From Candidatus Fonsibacter lacus (lineage in GTDB: Bacteria > Pseudomonadota > Alphaproteobacteria > Pelagibacterales > Pelagibacteraceae): DNA of 24,645 nucleotides. A program made the translations under genes and the position numbers. The number at the start of each line of letters is the position of its first letter. The stretch's first letter is position 1. Positions 18,379 to 24,645 of the stretch are shown here, in pieces. Location: positions 1 to 24,645 of the forward strand of contig RGRP01000004.1 in assembly GCA_010021145.1 (NCBI GenBank). The letters are read 5' to 3'. A model generated the notes under the pieces. It had not been told where the DNA came from, did no database searches, and worked only from the letters and a program-made list of their open reading frames with translations.

Positions 18379-19571
18379 TGGCTACCCCATCAGCCCTATA
18401 CCGCAACGCGATTGACCTTAACCGCTACAGCAATAGCGTTGCGAAGCAAATCGTCACAGCGTATAACGACATCATTGTTGATAGCGTTAATCAACTTCGA
18501 GCGATTGATGAATTAGCCGCACCAGTTAAAACTGCAAGGCTAAGATCCATCCTTGCTCAGCTTAAAGAATCACTTGGCACTTGGTCTAACGCCAGTGTCA
18601 ACACCATGACGCAAGAGCTGCAAGGCTTAGCGTTACTTCAGTCAGAGTTTGTCGAGGATCAATTAAAGCGTGTACTGCCTGCAGGCGCTCGCAGTGCTGT
18701 TAATACCGTTGCGATCAGTCCGCAGTTTGCGCAGTCAGTCGTCACAACAGATCCAACACAGATCAACGTCGTAACACTGAGCGATGATCTTGTCGCTGCC
18801 GTACAAGGCGCACCGCAGACTTACAGCCTGACAGCAGCGCAAGGTGCAACAATCACGCTGCCGAACGGTGCTGTCGTCCAAAAGGCATTTCGTGGGATTG
18901 CGGAAGATCAAGCGGAGCGGTTCGCGCAGGTAGTCAGAAACGGCTTGTTAACAGGTGAGCCGACGCCAGCTATTGCCAAGCGCCTGATTGGCAACCTTGA
19001 ACTAGGGCAGGCTGGAAGTGTCAAGCAGATCGCTAAAGCTGGTGGTGATTTAACCAAGGCAACCGATCAGCAGGTAATGGCGCTTGTTCGCACCAGCGTC
19101 AATCAAGTTGCAAATGCCGCCAGCCAACAGGTCTACGAAGCCAATCAAGACATCACAAAGAAATACCGTTACGTCGCCACGCTCGACGCTCGAACTTCCT
19201 CGATCTGTGCCGCGTTAGACGGGCGGGAGTTTGAATACGGTAAAGGTCCAATGCCGCCGCAGCATTTCAACTGCAGGTCAACCACAGTGCCTGTGATCGA
19301 TTACGACGAACTTGGTTTTGATCCACCACCACCAGGCAAGCGTTCAAGCATGGATGGTCCAGTCCCTGCTGACACGTCCTACGGTCAGTGGCTAGCAAAG
19401 CAAGATGCAGCAACCAAGGCTGAAGTGCTAGGCAAGGAACGCGTTCGTTATTTCGATCTGCTTGCTAAGAAATACGGCGCAAAGGATGCCATGGCAAAGC
19501 TGGTGAGAGATGATGGCAGCGAACTAACGTTGGAGCAACTAAGGAGACGCTATGGAGCTGCCGAGTCTTAG
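18378..19571 (+). CDS. Minor head protein, SPP1 gp7 / MuF-type
   Basis: 397 residues, ATG overlapping the upstream TAA. The first 250 residues are helical (LNRYSNSVAKQIVTAY, LRSILAQLKESLGTW, QGLALLQSEFVEDQL). Residues 264-304 are the MuF signature: YVATLDARTSSICAALDG, a PPQHFNCRS motif and flanking CxAxxG/F-type positions. The C-terminal part is polar. In SPP1 and Mu such proteins bind the portal and enter the prohead with it, and some are carried into the host. The order portal, small gene, MuF, small genes, scaffold, capsid is normal. Confidence 0.88.
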   Translation: MATPSALYRNAIDLNRYSNSVAKQIVTAYNDIIVDSVNQLRAIDELAAPVKTARLRSILAQLKESLGTWSNASVNTMTQELQGLALLQSEFVEDQLKRVLPAGARSAVNTVAISPQFAQSVVTTDPTQINVVTLSDDLVAAVQGAPQTYSLTAAQGATITLPNGAVVQKAFRGIAEDQAERFAQVVRNGLLTGEPTPAIAKRLIGNLELGQAGSVKQIAKAGGDLTKATDQQVMALVRTSVNQVANAASQQVYEANQDITKKYRYVATLDARTSSICAALDGREFEYGKGPMPPQHFNCRSTTVPVIDYDELGFDPPPPGKRSSMDGPVPADTSYGQWLAKQDAATKAEVLGKERVRYFDLLAKKYGAKDAMAKLVRDDGSELTLEQLRRRYGAAES

Positions 19572-19842
19572 ACACTTCCGTAACGAGGGCATTTACTTCA
19601 TCAGCTCTGATCCTGTCGAGGCATTACAGGGTGAAGCATGGGTGCCAGCGATTTACACCGATAAAGGTTGGGCAACAGCTGATGGTTCTACACTGCTCAC
19701 AGGTGTTGAGGCTTGGCGTAATGCCGAAAAAACCATCCAAGGCGGACAAGAAAATCAGCAAGGTGATGCGAGAGTACAAAGCCGGGGCACTAAAAAGCGG
19801 CAAACCGGGCCCAGGAAAAGGACCAACAGTCAAAAGCCGTAA
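19552..19842 (+). CDS. Unknown 96-aa protein, 3' part overlapping the next gene
   Basis: A good ribosome site (AAGGAG) stands five bases before ATG 19552, inside the end of the MuF gene. The first 60 residues look real: RHFRNEGIYFISSDPVEALQ, EAWVPAIYTDKGW, STLLTGVEAWRNAEK. The last 35 residues (QGGQENQQGDARVQSRG and a Lys/Arg-rich end) lie in the alternative frame of the DUF6496-like gene and look like frame shadow, so the ancestral stop may have been lost. No family is recognised. Confidence 0.6.
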   Translation: MELPSLRHFRNEGIYFISSDPVEALQGEAWVPAIYTDKGWATADGSTLLTGVEAWRNAEKTIQGGQENQQGDARVQSRGTKKRQTGPRKRTNSQKP

Positions 19843-19897
19843 GCAGGCAATTGCTATCGCGCTAAGCGAAGCCGGCAAATCACGCAAACGTAAGTAA
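19721..19897 (+). CDS. Small basic DUF6496-like protein
   Basis: ATG 19721 is preferred to the upstream ATG because the family pattern starts there: PKKPSKADKKISKVMREYK, GALKSGKPGPGKG and KSRKQAIAIALSEAGKSRK, 58 residues. KVM.E...G.LKSGK and KQAIAI.LSEA are the recognisable motif of DUF6496 proteins, short basic proteins found in phages and bacteria with unknown role. It might bind DNA inside the head. It overlaps the preceding frame by 122 bases and shares one base with the next ATG. Confidence 0.7.
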   Translation: MPKKPSKADKKISKVMREYKAGALKSGKPGPGKGPTVKSRKQAIAIALSEAGKSRKRK

Positions 19898-20127
19898 TGG
19901 CAATTGGAATCGGCTCACGTGTCGCCTGGACTTACCAGGGCGCTCGCACTTTCGGCACTGTGACAGGCGTCGCTAAGAAACGCGCAACCATCAGCACGCA
20001 ATCTGGCGGGCAGGTAGTTCGTATTGCTCAGCCTGGCGATCCTGTACTTGAAATCAAGTCGGAGTCAACAGGAGCCAAAGTGCTCAAGCTGCGCTCTGAA
20101 CTAAAGGAAGCGCCACTAAAACGATGA
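19897..20127 (+). CDS. Small Tudor/SH3-like protein (HVA1-like)
   Basis: 76 residues. IGSRVAWTYQGARTFGTVTG (4-23), RATISTQSGGQVVRIA and a helix-like end KVLKLRSELKEAPL match the pattern of hypervirulence-associated (HVA1, formerly DUF2945) Tudor-like domains: G..V.W....G...G.V, then strands, then H/K..xEL. Such proteins bind unknown partners, perhaps nucleic acids. It is one of four small genes between MuF and scaffold, each overlapping the next. Confidence 0.65.
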   Translation: MAIGIGSRVAWTYQGARTFGTVTGVAKKRATISTQSGGQVVRIAQPGDPVLEIKSESTGAKVLKLRSELKEAPLKR

Positions 20128-20300
20128 AAGGCAGGATCTGGGAAGGCAACTGCACTTACCTCAAATGCAGTGACGGCATCATCGAAGGTCGTTTTGTCTT
20201 TCCATGTCCTGCTGATCCTCAAATCCTTGGTGCTTTAATGGGCAGACTGGCAGAAGGCATCGAGGTCATTACTTGCACGGAGGACGACGACGATGATTGA
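20124..20300 (+). CDS. Unknown 58-aa protein with acidic tail
   Basis: ATG 20124 overlaps the preceding TGA as ATGA and the gene ends in TGA after DDDDD at 20300, overlapping the next gene. The product is KGRIWEGNCTYLKCSDG, IIEGRFVFPCPADP, LGALMGRLAEGIEVITC and an Asp run. Cys residues 10, 15, 28 and 51 could bind a metal ion. No family is recognised. The acidic end may mimic DNA or be an effect of the GAC-rich overlap with the next ribosome site. Confidence 0.6.
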   Translation: MKGRIWEGNCTYLKCSDGIIEGRFVFPCPADPQILGALMGRLAEGIEVITCTEDDDDD

Positions 20301-20565
20301 GTATCGTGGCGAACGCTTTGAGGGGTACAACAAACCTAAGCGCACGCCAAATCATCCGAATAAATCTCACGCCGTGCTTGCCAAGGAAGGCGATAAGGTC
20401 AAGTTGATCCGCTTTGGGCAGCAGGGTATTAGCGGCAGCCCGCCAAAGCAAGGCGAATCAGACGCAGCAAAAGCTCGTCGAGCAGCTTTTAAGGCTCGTC
20501 ACGCTAAAAACATTGCCAAAGGCAAGATGTCTGCTGCATTTTGGGCAGACAAAACTAAGTGGTGA
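20293..20565 (+). CDS. Small basic structural-region protein
   Basis: 90 residues. It starts IEYRGERFEGYNKPKRTPNHP, then HAVLAKEGDKVKLIRFGQQG and ends SDAAKARRAAFKARHAKNI, MSAAFWADKTKW. The YRGE.F.GYNKPKRTP start and F.ARH...W end recall small proteins seen near capsid genes in T4-like and other cyanophages, where the second half carries several Cys; here those Cys are absent. The function is unknown and may be a virion-associated binding role. Confidence 0.65.
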   Translation: MIEYRGERFEGYNKPKRTPNHPNKSHAVLAKEGDKVKLIRFGQQGISGSPPKQGESDAAKARRAAFKARHAKNIAKGKMSAAFWADKTKW

Positions 20566-20582
20566 TAACCTTCGGTTGCACT

Positions 20583-20597
20583 TAACCCTGCGGGTTA
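20583..20597 (+). promoter_or_regulatory. Small hairpin in the scaffold leader
   Basis: TAACCC (20583-20588), TGC, GGGTTA (20592-20597) form a 6-bp stem four bases before the scaffold ATG, and AACC-TTC-GGTT lies just upstream. No ribosome site is visible, so the hairpin may set the level of scaffold translation. Confidence 0.35.
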
Positions 20598-20600
20598 TTC

Positions 20601-21278
20601 ATGTCTGAAGACCAAACCAACCAAGAGCCTGCGGCTCCTACGGTTGATGCTGATGCGTTGCAGCGCAGCGTTGAAGCACTAGAACGCAAAAACAAGGAAC
20701 TGATTGCTGAGCTTCGCTCTGCCAAAAAAGCACCTGCTGTGCCAGATGGCGTTGACATCAACGAACTACTGGAATTCAAGCGACGTGCCGAACAGGCAGA
20801 ACTTGAATCTCAAGGAAAATACGCTGAAGCTCGACAGGCTTTGGAGCAGCAGTTCCGCGAGGCGACGGCGCAGAAGGACCAGCGCATCACAGAACTTGAA
20901 TCCAGAGTTCGTGAACTGGAACTGCTCACACCAGCCGTCAGCGCATTAGCAGAGGTCGTTCACGATCCTGACTTAGTGCTTAAAACCAAGCTGAACGCTG
21001 ATCAAATCGAGCGTGAAGCTGATGGCACTGTCGTAGTGGTAGACGGTTACCAGCGCACGCCAGTTAGCGAGTGGGCAAAGCAAAGCCTGCCAGCTTGGAT
21101 GCAAAAGCAACCCAAGCCGCAAGGCAGTGGCGCACCTTCCGGTCGCAGCACTGGTGACATGCCTACCGGCATTAAAAACCCATTCGCACCAGAGTCTTTT
21201 AACCTCACGGAGCAATCACGTTTATTCCGTACGGATCGTGATTTGTACGAAAGGTTGAAAGCTGCAGCAGGACGTTAG
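20601..21278 (+). CDS. Capsid scaffold protein
   Basis: 225 residues just before the major capsid gene. It starts acidic and proline-rich, then forms a long coiled coil (LQRSVEALERKNKELIAELR, LLEFKRRAEQAELESQGKY, QRITELESRVRELELL). The C-terminal third has LPAWMQKQPKPQGS and a helical tail (SRLFRTDRDLYERLKAAAGR) that would contact capsid subunits. Composition, length and position are typical of phage scaffolds, which guide procapsid assembly and leave or are degraded. No protease domain is visible in it or next to it. Confidence 0.82.
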   Translation: MSEDQTNQEPAAPTVDADALQRSVEALERKNKELIAELRSAKKAPAVPDGVDINELLEFKRRAEQAELESQGKYAEARQALEQQFREATAQKDQRITELESRVRELELLTPAVSALAEVVHDPDLVLKTKLNADQIEREADGTVVVVDGYQRTPVSEWAKQSLPAWMQKQPKPQGSGAPSGRSTGDMPTGIKNPFAPESFNLTEQSRLFRTDRDLYERLKAAAGR

Positions 21279-21282
21279 ACTT

Positions 21283-21310
21283 TTGACGTAACCGGCTGCG
21301 CTGGTATTTA
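21283..21310 (+). promoter_or_regulatory. Sigma-70-type promoter for the major capsid gene
   Basis: TTGACG (21283-21288), 16-base spacer, TATTTA (21305-21310): 5 of 6 and 4 of 6 consensus matches. The predicted start lies near 21317, leaving a short leader with GAGGA before ATG 21352. Capsid protein is needed in large amounts, so an extra promoter here is reasonable. Confidence 0.5.
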
Positions 21311-21351
21311 GGGCTGCGCCCGACACCGTAAACCAATCTTGAGGACTTGTC

Positions 21352-22380
21352 ATGGCGACTCTTCGCTCTGACATCATCATCCCCGAGGTATTTACGCCTT
21401 ACGTCATTGAGCAAACCACTCAGCGTGATGCCTTCCTGGCTAGCGGTGTGGTGCAGCCCATGGCGGAGCTGAATGCCACCGAGGGCGGTGATTTCATCAA
21501 CGTTCCCTTCTGGAAAGCAAACCTTTCCGGTGATTTCGAGGTGCTGTCTGATAGCAGCAGCCTCACCCCTGGCAAGATCACTGCTGACAAGCAGATCGGT
21601 GTGATCCTGCATCGTGGTCGTGCGTTCGAGGCTCGTGACCTCGCAGCTCTTGCTGCTGGTTCCGATCCGATGGCTGCCATTGGCGCCAAGATCGCTGACT
21701 ACGTTGCTAACCAGCGTCAAAAGGACCTGCTGTCCTGCCTCGGCGGTGTGTTCGGTAGCCTCGGCACCACCTCCAGCTCTGCTGCCTTCTTTGGTCTGAC
21801 CATCGACGGCGAGTCTGGTGATACCCCGACCACCCTCAGCCCCCGCCACGTTGCTGAAGCTCGCTCCCTGCTGGGCGATCAAGGTGACAAGCTGGCTGCT
21901 GTCTGCATGCACTCCAAGGTCTATTACGACCTGGTTGAGCGCAAGGCAATCGACTACGTGTCCACCAACGAAGCTCGTGGCACCACCACGACTCAATCCG
22001 GTGGTTCGATGGTTGCTGCCTACGGCGGTGAAGTAACCGTGCCGACCTACATGGGTCTGCGTGTGATCGTGTCTGACGATGTGCAGACCGATGGCAGCGG
22101 TTCGACCACTGAGTATGCCACCTATTTCTTCACTGCAGGTGCTGTCGCCAGCGGTGAGCAGATGGCGATGCAGACTGAAACCGACCGTGACATCCTCGCC
22201 AAGAGCGATGCCATGTCGATTGACCTTCACTACTGCTACCACCCTGTTGGTGCTAAGTGGGCGGTGACTACCACCAACCCCACCCGTGCTCAACTGGAAA
22301 CTGTTGGCAACTGGTCGAAGGTGTACGAGCTGAAGAACCTCGGCATCGTGCGGGCGACCAACACCTCGAACATGGATTGA
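21352..22380 (+). CDS. Major capsid protein (HK97-type fold inferred)
   Basis: 342 residues with GAGG seven bases before ATG. The N-terminal arm (LRSDIIIPEVFTPYVIEQ), a strand pair with FINVPFWKANLSGDFEVLSD, an E-loop-like region and a long helix (DPMAAIGAKIADYVANQRQ) lead to LGDQGDKLAAVCMHSKVYYDL and the capsid P-domain ending YEVTVPTYMGLRVIVSDDV-like sequence (GEVTVPTYMG). AVCMHSKV.YDL and TYMGLRVIVSD are typical of this capsid protein group. The reading frame is strongly GC-biased at third positions (CTC, ACC), as expected for a highly expressed gene, and differs visibly from its neighbours. Confidence 0.9.
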   Translation: MATLRSDIIIPEVFTPYVIEQTTQRDAFLASGVVQPMAELNATEGGDFINVPFWKANLSGDFEVLSDSSSLTPGKITADKQIGVILHRGRAFEARDLAALAAGSDPMAAIGAKIADYVANQRQKDLLSCLGGVFGSLGTTSSSAAFFGLTIDGESGDTPTTLSPRHVAEARSLLGDQGDKLAAVCMHSKVYYDLVERKAIDYVSTNEARGTTTTQSGGSMVAAYGGEVTVPTYMGLRVIVSDDVQTDGSGSTTEYATYFFTAGAVASGEQMAMQTETDRDILAKSDAMSIDLHYCYHPVGAKWAVTTTNPTRAQLETVGNWSKVYELKNLGIVRATNTSNMD

Positions 22381-22391
22381 GGTAACTAGCC

Positions 22392-22772
22392 ATGGCATCT
22401 TTATTTGAACTGCAGGATCCAAACTTTGGTCGTTTGACCAAAGCTAAGTCCGTGCTGGCTGGTGGCGATGAAGCCACCACCTTGACCGCTGCTCAAAGCA
22501 TCGAGACTATCGTCACGGTGACGCCGACTGCTGGTCGTACTTATACCACCGCAACTGCTGCTGCCATTCTCACTGAACTTGGCATTAACAACAAAGTGGG
22601 TCAGACTTTCGAGTTGATTTTTGTCAACTTGGCATCTGCTACTCATGCGTTGACTGTTGCTGGTGGCACCACCGTTACTGTGGTGGGTTCAGCTACCGTT
22701 GCTGCTGCTTCGTCTGCAACCTTCGTTGGTCGCGTGACTAGCAGCACCGCGATTTCTCTGTATCGTGTCTGA
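22392..22772 (+). CDS. Putative capsid decoration or structural protein
   Basis: 126 residues with GAGG nine bases before ATG. After a polar start (LFELQDPNFGRLTKAKSVLA) the protein is almost all beta: TLTAAQSIETIVTVTPTAG, FELIFVNLASATHALTVAGG, TVTVVGSATVAAASSATF and VTSSTAISLYRV. Thr/Val/Ala-rich beta repeats directly after the capsid gene are typical for decoration or head-fibre proteins. Codon use resembles the capsid gene, so it is probably also abundant. No exact family is recognised. Confidence 0.65.
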   Translation: MASLFELQDPNFGRLTKAKSVLAGGDEATTLTAAQSIETIVTVTPTAGRTYTTATAAAILTELGINNKVGQTFELIFVNLASATHALTVAGGTTVTVVGSATVAAASSATFVGRVTSSTAISLYRV

Positions 22773-22969
22773 TGGGTCTGTTCGCTTTTAGGCGACGGCA
22801 ACAGAGGGAGGCTGCTTCTCAGGAGGCAGCCTCTTTCTCTATTGCTGAGCCCACCCTTAAACTTGAAGTAACCTCGGCACCTACCGATGGCAGTAACAAT
22901 CGACGCAACGGTAGGGGGCGCAAACGCCAACAGCTACCAGACCTTGGCAGCAGCTCAAGCTCTGATTGA
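22772..22969 (+). CDS. Possible small protein, 65 aa (doubtful)
   Basis: ATG overlaps the upstream TGA by one base, and MGLFAFRRRQQREAASQEAA looks like short basic proteins seen after capsid genes in cyanophages. The rest (NNRRNGRGRKRQQ, SSSSSD) is low complexity and overlaps the start of the connector gene by 83 bases. A strong terminator-like hairpin lies within this frame, so the stretch may be untranslated. Both readings are possible. Confidence 0.35.
   Translation: MGLFAFRRRQQREAASQEAASFSIAEPTLKLEVTSAPTDGSNNRRNGRGRKRQQLPDLGSSSSSD
22808..22840 (+). terminator. Terminator-like hairpin after the decoration gene
   Basis: GAGGCTGC (22808-22815), ten-base loop, GCAGCCTC (22826-22833), then TTTCTCT. 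The 8-bp perfect stem with a pyrimidine-rich tail would end or attenuate the capsid and decoration transcript, lowering expression of the connector genes that follow. Confidence 0.6.
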
Positions 22970-23603
22970 TGGGTTTGTAGAAGATGACGACGTGGTGGCA
23001 TGGGGCACAGCTACCACTGATCAAAAGAATCGTGCGCTTGTATCTGCCACTCAACGCCTCGACCGTGAGCGTTTTCTAGGCGCTCGTGCAACTGATACTC
23101 AGGCATTGCAATGGCCACGAACGGGCGTGCGGAAGCCTGATACCTACATCAACACTTACGCCGTAGGTTTCCCCTTTCGCATCACGACTGATTATTTCAC
23201 CGACACTGAGATCCCAACTCAGATCCAGTACGCACAGGCAGTGCTTGCTGTTTATTTAAACAACAACAAGGACGGCTTAGCGCTTAGTGGTCTTGAGGAT
23301 TACAACTCTGTTACCATCGGCAGTCTTAGCGTCACGACATCTGGTGCCAGCAATATGGCAACTGGTGCTGACCGTGTGCCACCCTACGGTATTGGTTTCG
23401 AGTACATCACCGACACCAGCGCACATACTGGACGATTTTGGAAACTGTATGCCTTGGCAGATGCCGTGATCAGTACGGCAACAATTCAAAATGCTAGTGG
23501 CAACACTTTCAGTTCTGTGCCTTTAAATGCAGGTGATCAAATTGAAGGTGTATTTACTAGCGTAACATTGGCATCAGGCAAAATTGTTGCCTATAAAATC
23601 TGA
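22887..23603 (+). CDS. Head-tail connector (adaptor) fused to a structural beta domain
   Basis: 238 residues. Residues 1-140 match the phage DnaT-like/adaptor family: TVGGANANSYQTLAAAQALI, VAWGTATTDQKNRALVSATQ, LDRERFLGAR, ALQWPRTG and IPTQIQYAQAVLAVYL. Residues about 175-238 (HTGRFWKLYALADAVISTAT, LNAGDQIEGVFTSVTLASG, KIVAYKI) are a beta domain (TGRxWKL...I....L.AG..I.G.FTS.TL.SG..IAYK) that I associate with several cyanophage and marine phage virion proteins. Fusion of this domain to an adaptor is unusual and may place a surface or neck contact at the head-tail joint. No ribosome site is visible. Confidence 0.75.
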   Translation: MAVTIDATVGGANANSYQTLAAAQALIDGFVEDDDVVAWGTATTDQKNRALVSATQRLDRERFLGARATDTQALQWPRTGVRKPDTYINTYAVGFPFRITTDYFTDTEIPTQIQYAQAVLAVYLNNNKDGLALSGLEDYNSVTIGSLSVTTSGASNMATGADRVPPYGIGFEYITDTSAHTGRFWKLYALADAVISTATIQNASGNTFSSVPLNAGDQIEGVFTSVTLASGKIVAYKI

Positions 23604-23812
23604 TGGCTTACGTGATTCCTGGTGGTGGTGATACAACCGCTGGCGGTGGACTTGGCATTCCTAGCCATGACTACATCGTTAATACTTACGATAGCGCCAA
23701 CAATCTGCTGACTGCCACTTATAAGAGAGGTGGAGCCAGTGGTAAAGTCGTTGCCGTTTTGACGATGACATACGACGGCAACAATAATATGCTGACTGTT
23801 ACCAGGAGTTGA
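23603..23812 (+). CDS. Small beta protein of the connector region
   Basis: 69 residues, ATG overlapping the upstream TGA. It begins with a Gly-rich stretch (VIPGGGDTTAGGGLGIPSHD) followed by two repeats of a strand pair: YIVNTYDSANNLLTATYKR and VLTMTYDGNNNMLTVTR. The repeat of (T)YD.xNN.LT.T resembles short beta-hairpin units of phage fibre and neck proteins. Its small size suggests a cap or linker role. No family is recognised. Confidence 0.6.
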   Translation: MAYVIPGGGDTTAGGGLGIPSHDYIVNTYDSANNLLTATYKRGGASGKVVAVLTMTYDGNNNMLTVTRS

Positions 23813-23815
23813 GTC

Positions 23816-24349
23816 GTGGCTTTCAAGCTCAATCCATTTACAAGTCAGCTTGACACAGTACGCAATCAAATACTGTGGGGGTCATTTTATGACACCACAG
23901 ATCAAGTTGCTGCGCTCGCAAATACAGACTATGCGATCACAATAAACACAACTGACCCAGACAGCAATGGTATTAGTATTGCCTCTAATTCGCGCATTAC
24001 TTTTTCGCGCTCTGGTGTCTACAGTATTACCTATTCTATTCAGTTCACGAATTCAGATTCACAGATTCACGATACAAATATTTGGCTGCGAAAAAATGAT
24101 AGCGGCTCGACCGGTGACGTAGCTGCATCAGATAGCAAATTCAGTATTATTGCGAGTCATGGGGGTGTTGCCGGTAATGTAATTGGCTGTGTTAATTATG
24201 TTCTAAAACTTGCCGCCAACGATTATCTTGAGTTGATCTGGTCAACAACAAATGTTGCTGCCAGTATTCAGTCAATGCCAGCAGCTGTATCAGGACCAGC
24301 TCATCCGTCTGTGCCGGGTATCATTGTGACAGCCGTGCAGGTTGCATGA
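23816..24349 (+). CDS. Phage jelly-roll (C1q-like) structural protein
   Basis: 177 residues from GTG 23816. After a short linker (AFKLNPFTSQLDTVRNQILW) comes a C1q/TNF-like jelly-roll as in phage fibres: GSFYDTTDQVAALANTDYAI, SISIASNSRITFSRSGVYSI-type strands (NGISIASNSRITFSRSG), YSITYSIQFTN, IWLRKND and LAANDYLELIWSTTN. Such trimeric domains form knobs of head or tail fibres. Its place between the connector and the next neck gene suggests a head or neck fibre rather than a tail fibre, which is inference. Confidence 0.75.
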   Translation: MAFKLNPFTSQLDTVRNQILWGSFYDTTDQVAALANTDYAITINTTDPDSNGISIASNSRITFSRSGVYSITYSIQFTNSDSQIHDTNIWLRKNDSGSTGDVAASDSKFSIIASHGGVAGNVIGCVNYVLKLAANDYLELIWSTTNVAASIQSMPAAVSGPAHPSVPGIIVTAVQVA

Positions 24350-24645
24350 ATGGCATTAGCAACTTCGCTACAGAAAACAGCCTCCAAGCTGATGGCGAAG
24401 TTTGGCGGAGAGGTAATCATTCGCCAGATCACAACCGGTGCTTACAACACAACGACAGGAGCTGCGAGCGCAACTGCATCTACGACCACCGTCCGTGGTG
24501 TGTTGGAGAATGTTAGCGAGCGTGAAGTCAATGATTTGATCAAAGGCACTGATCGCAAGCTGACTGTTGCTGCTGTTGACTTAGCTGCTGAACCTACTGT
24601 TGCTGATCAAGTCACTGTTGGCGGTCGTATCCTGCAAACCGTTGA
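24350..24645 (+). CDS. Neck / head-closure protein (3' truncated by window)
   Basis: ATG follows the TGA directly and the frame stays open for 98 codons to the window end. The product begins ALATSLQKTASKLMAKFG, then GEVIIRQITTGAYNTTTGAA and VRGVLENVSEREVNDLIKGT followed by KLTVAAVDLAAEPTVADQVT. The pattern R..TTGAYN..TG, a VRGVLE strand and D.VTVGGR..QT is typical of phage head-closure/stopper proteins that follow the adaptor. The remainder lies outside the window. Confidence 0.75.
   Translation, partial: MALATSLQKTASKLMAKFGGEVIIRQITTGAYNTTTGAASATASTTTVRGVLENVSEREVNDLIKGTDRKLTVAAVDLAAEPTVADQVTVGGRILQTV

Noticed and set aside
21205..22422. A 405-codon open frame on the - strand across the whole capsid gene
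   Set aside because: It is the antisense of the strongly third-position-biased capsid gene; composition is His/Gly/Arg/Val-rich without domain pattern, and the + strand frame is a clear capsid protein.

Overview
The window looks like part of a tailed cyanophage genome (siphovirus- or podovirus-type head module, dsDNA). The main evidence is a complete DNA-packaging and head-assembly series on the + strand: TerS, TerL, portal, MuF-type minor head protein, scaffold, HK97-type major capsid protein and connector genes. Cyanobacterial or cyanophage flavour comes from a cyAbrB-type regulator, a sigma-70 factor of the primary-sigma type, a fibre C-terminus with the NYAG/YTYD pattern, and several very small proteins of kinds I associate with cyanophages. 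No photosynthesis gene, integrase, tRNA or CRISPR array is visible. All family names come from reading the sequences; no database search was run.

Layout. (1) 2-2613, + strand: the end of a tail or fibre protein, three small genes, an 86-codon frame without a normal start codon, a two-domain endolysin (GH24 lysozyme plus M15 peptidase) and a dCTP-deaminase-like enzyme. (2) 10146 down to about 2587, - strand: a tightly overlapping early-type operon of many small unknown genes plus a recombination set (PD-(D/E)XK exonuclease, single-strand annealing protein, RusA-like resolvase, SSB), then a terminator hairpin, a sigma factor, a zinc-ribbon protein and small genes. One + strand gene (2799-3176) lies inside this region and runs tail to tail into a - strand gene. 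(3) 10146-10474: a divergent control region with a dyad, a small putative DNA-binding protein, a sigma-70-like promoter and a large inverted repeat. (4) 10474-14210, + strand: a lambda O-like replication initiator whose own coding sequence contains five GGTC-N6-GACC iterons followed by A-rich tandem repeats (a likely origin), several small genes, then a ParB-fold protein overlapping a TET-associated-type glycosyltransferase, which suggests DNA base hypermodification. (5) 14256-24645, + strand: packaging and head genes, interrupted after terL by a structured non-coding stretch with a terminator and by the cyAbrB-like gene.

How the parts may work together. The sigma factor and cyAbrB-like protein suggest the phage redirects host transcription with host-derived regulators. 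Two - strand promoters (near 6961 and 9257) have identical geometry, each with a GACC-N7-GGTC site the same distance upstream of the -10 box. The same half-sites build the iteron array, so replication initiation and early transcription may share a DNA-binding protein. The exonuclease, annealing protein, SSB and resolvase form a recombination-dependent replication set. ParB plus glycosyltransferase would decorate the DNA before packaging.

Most compelling for follow-up: the in-gene origin and its shared half-sites, the ParB-glycosyltransferase pair, the possible -1 frameshift at 777-783, and the structured RNA after terL.
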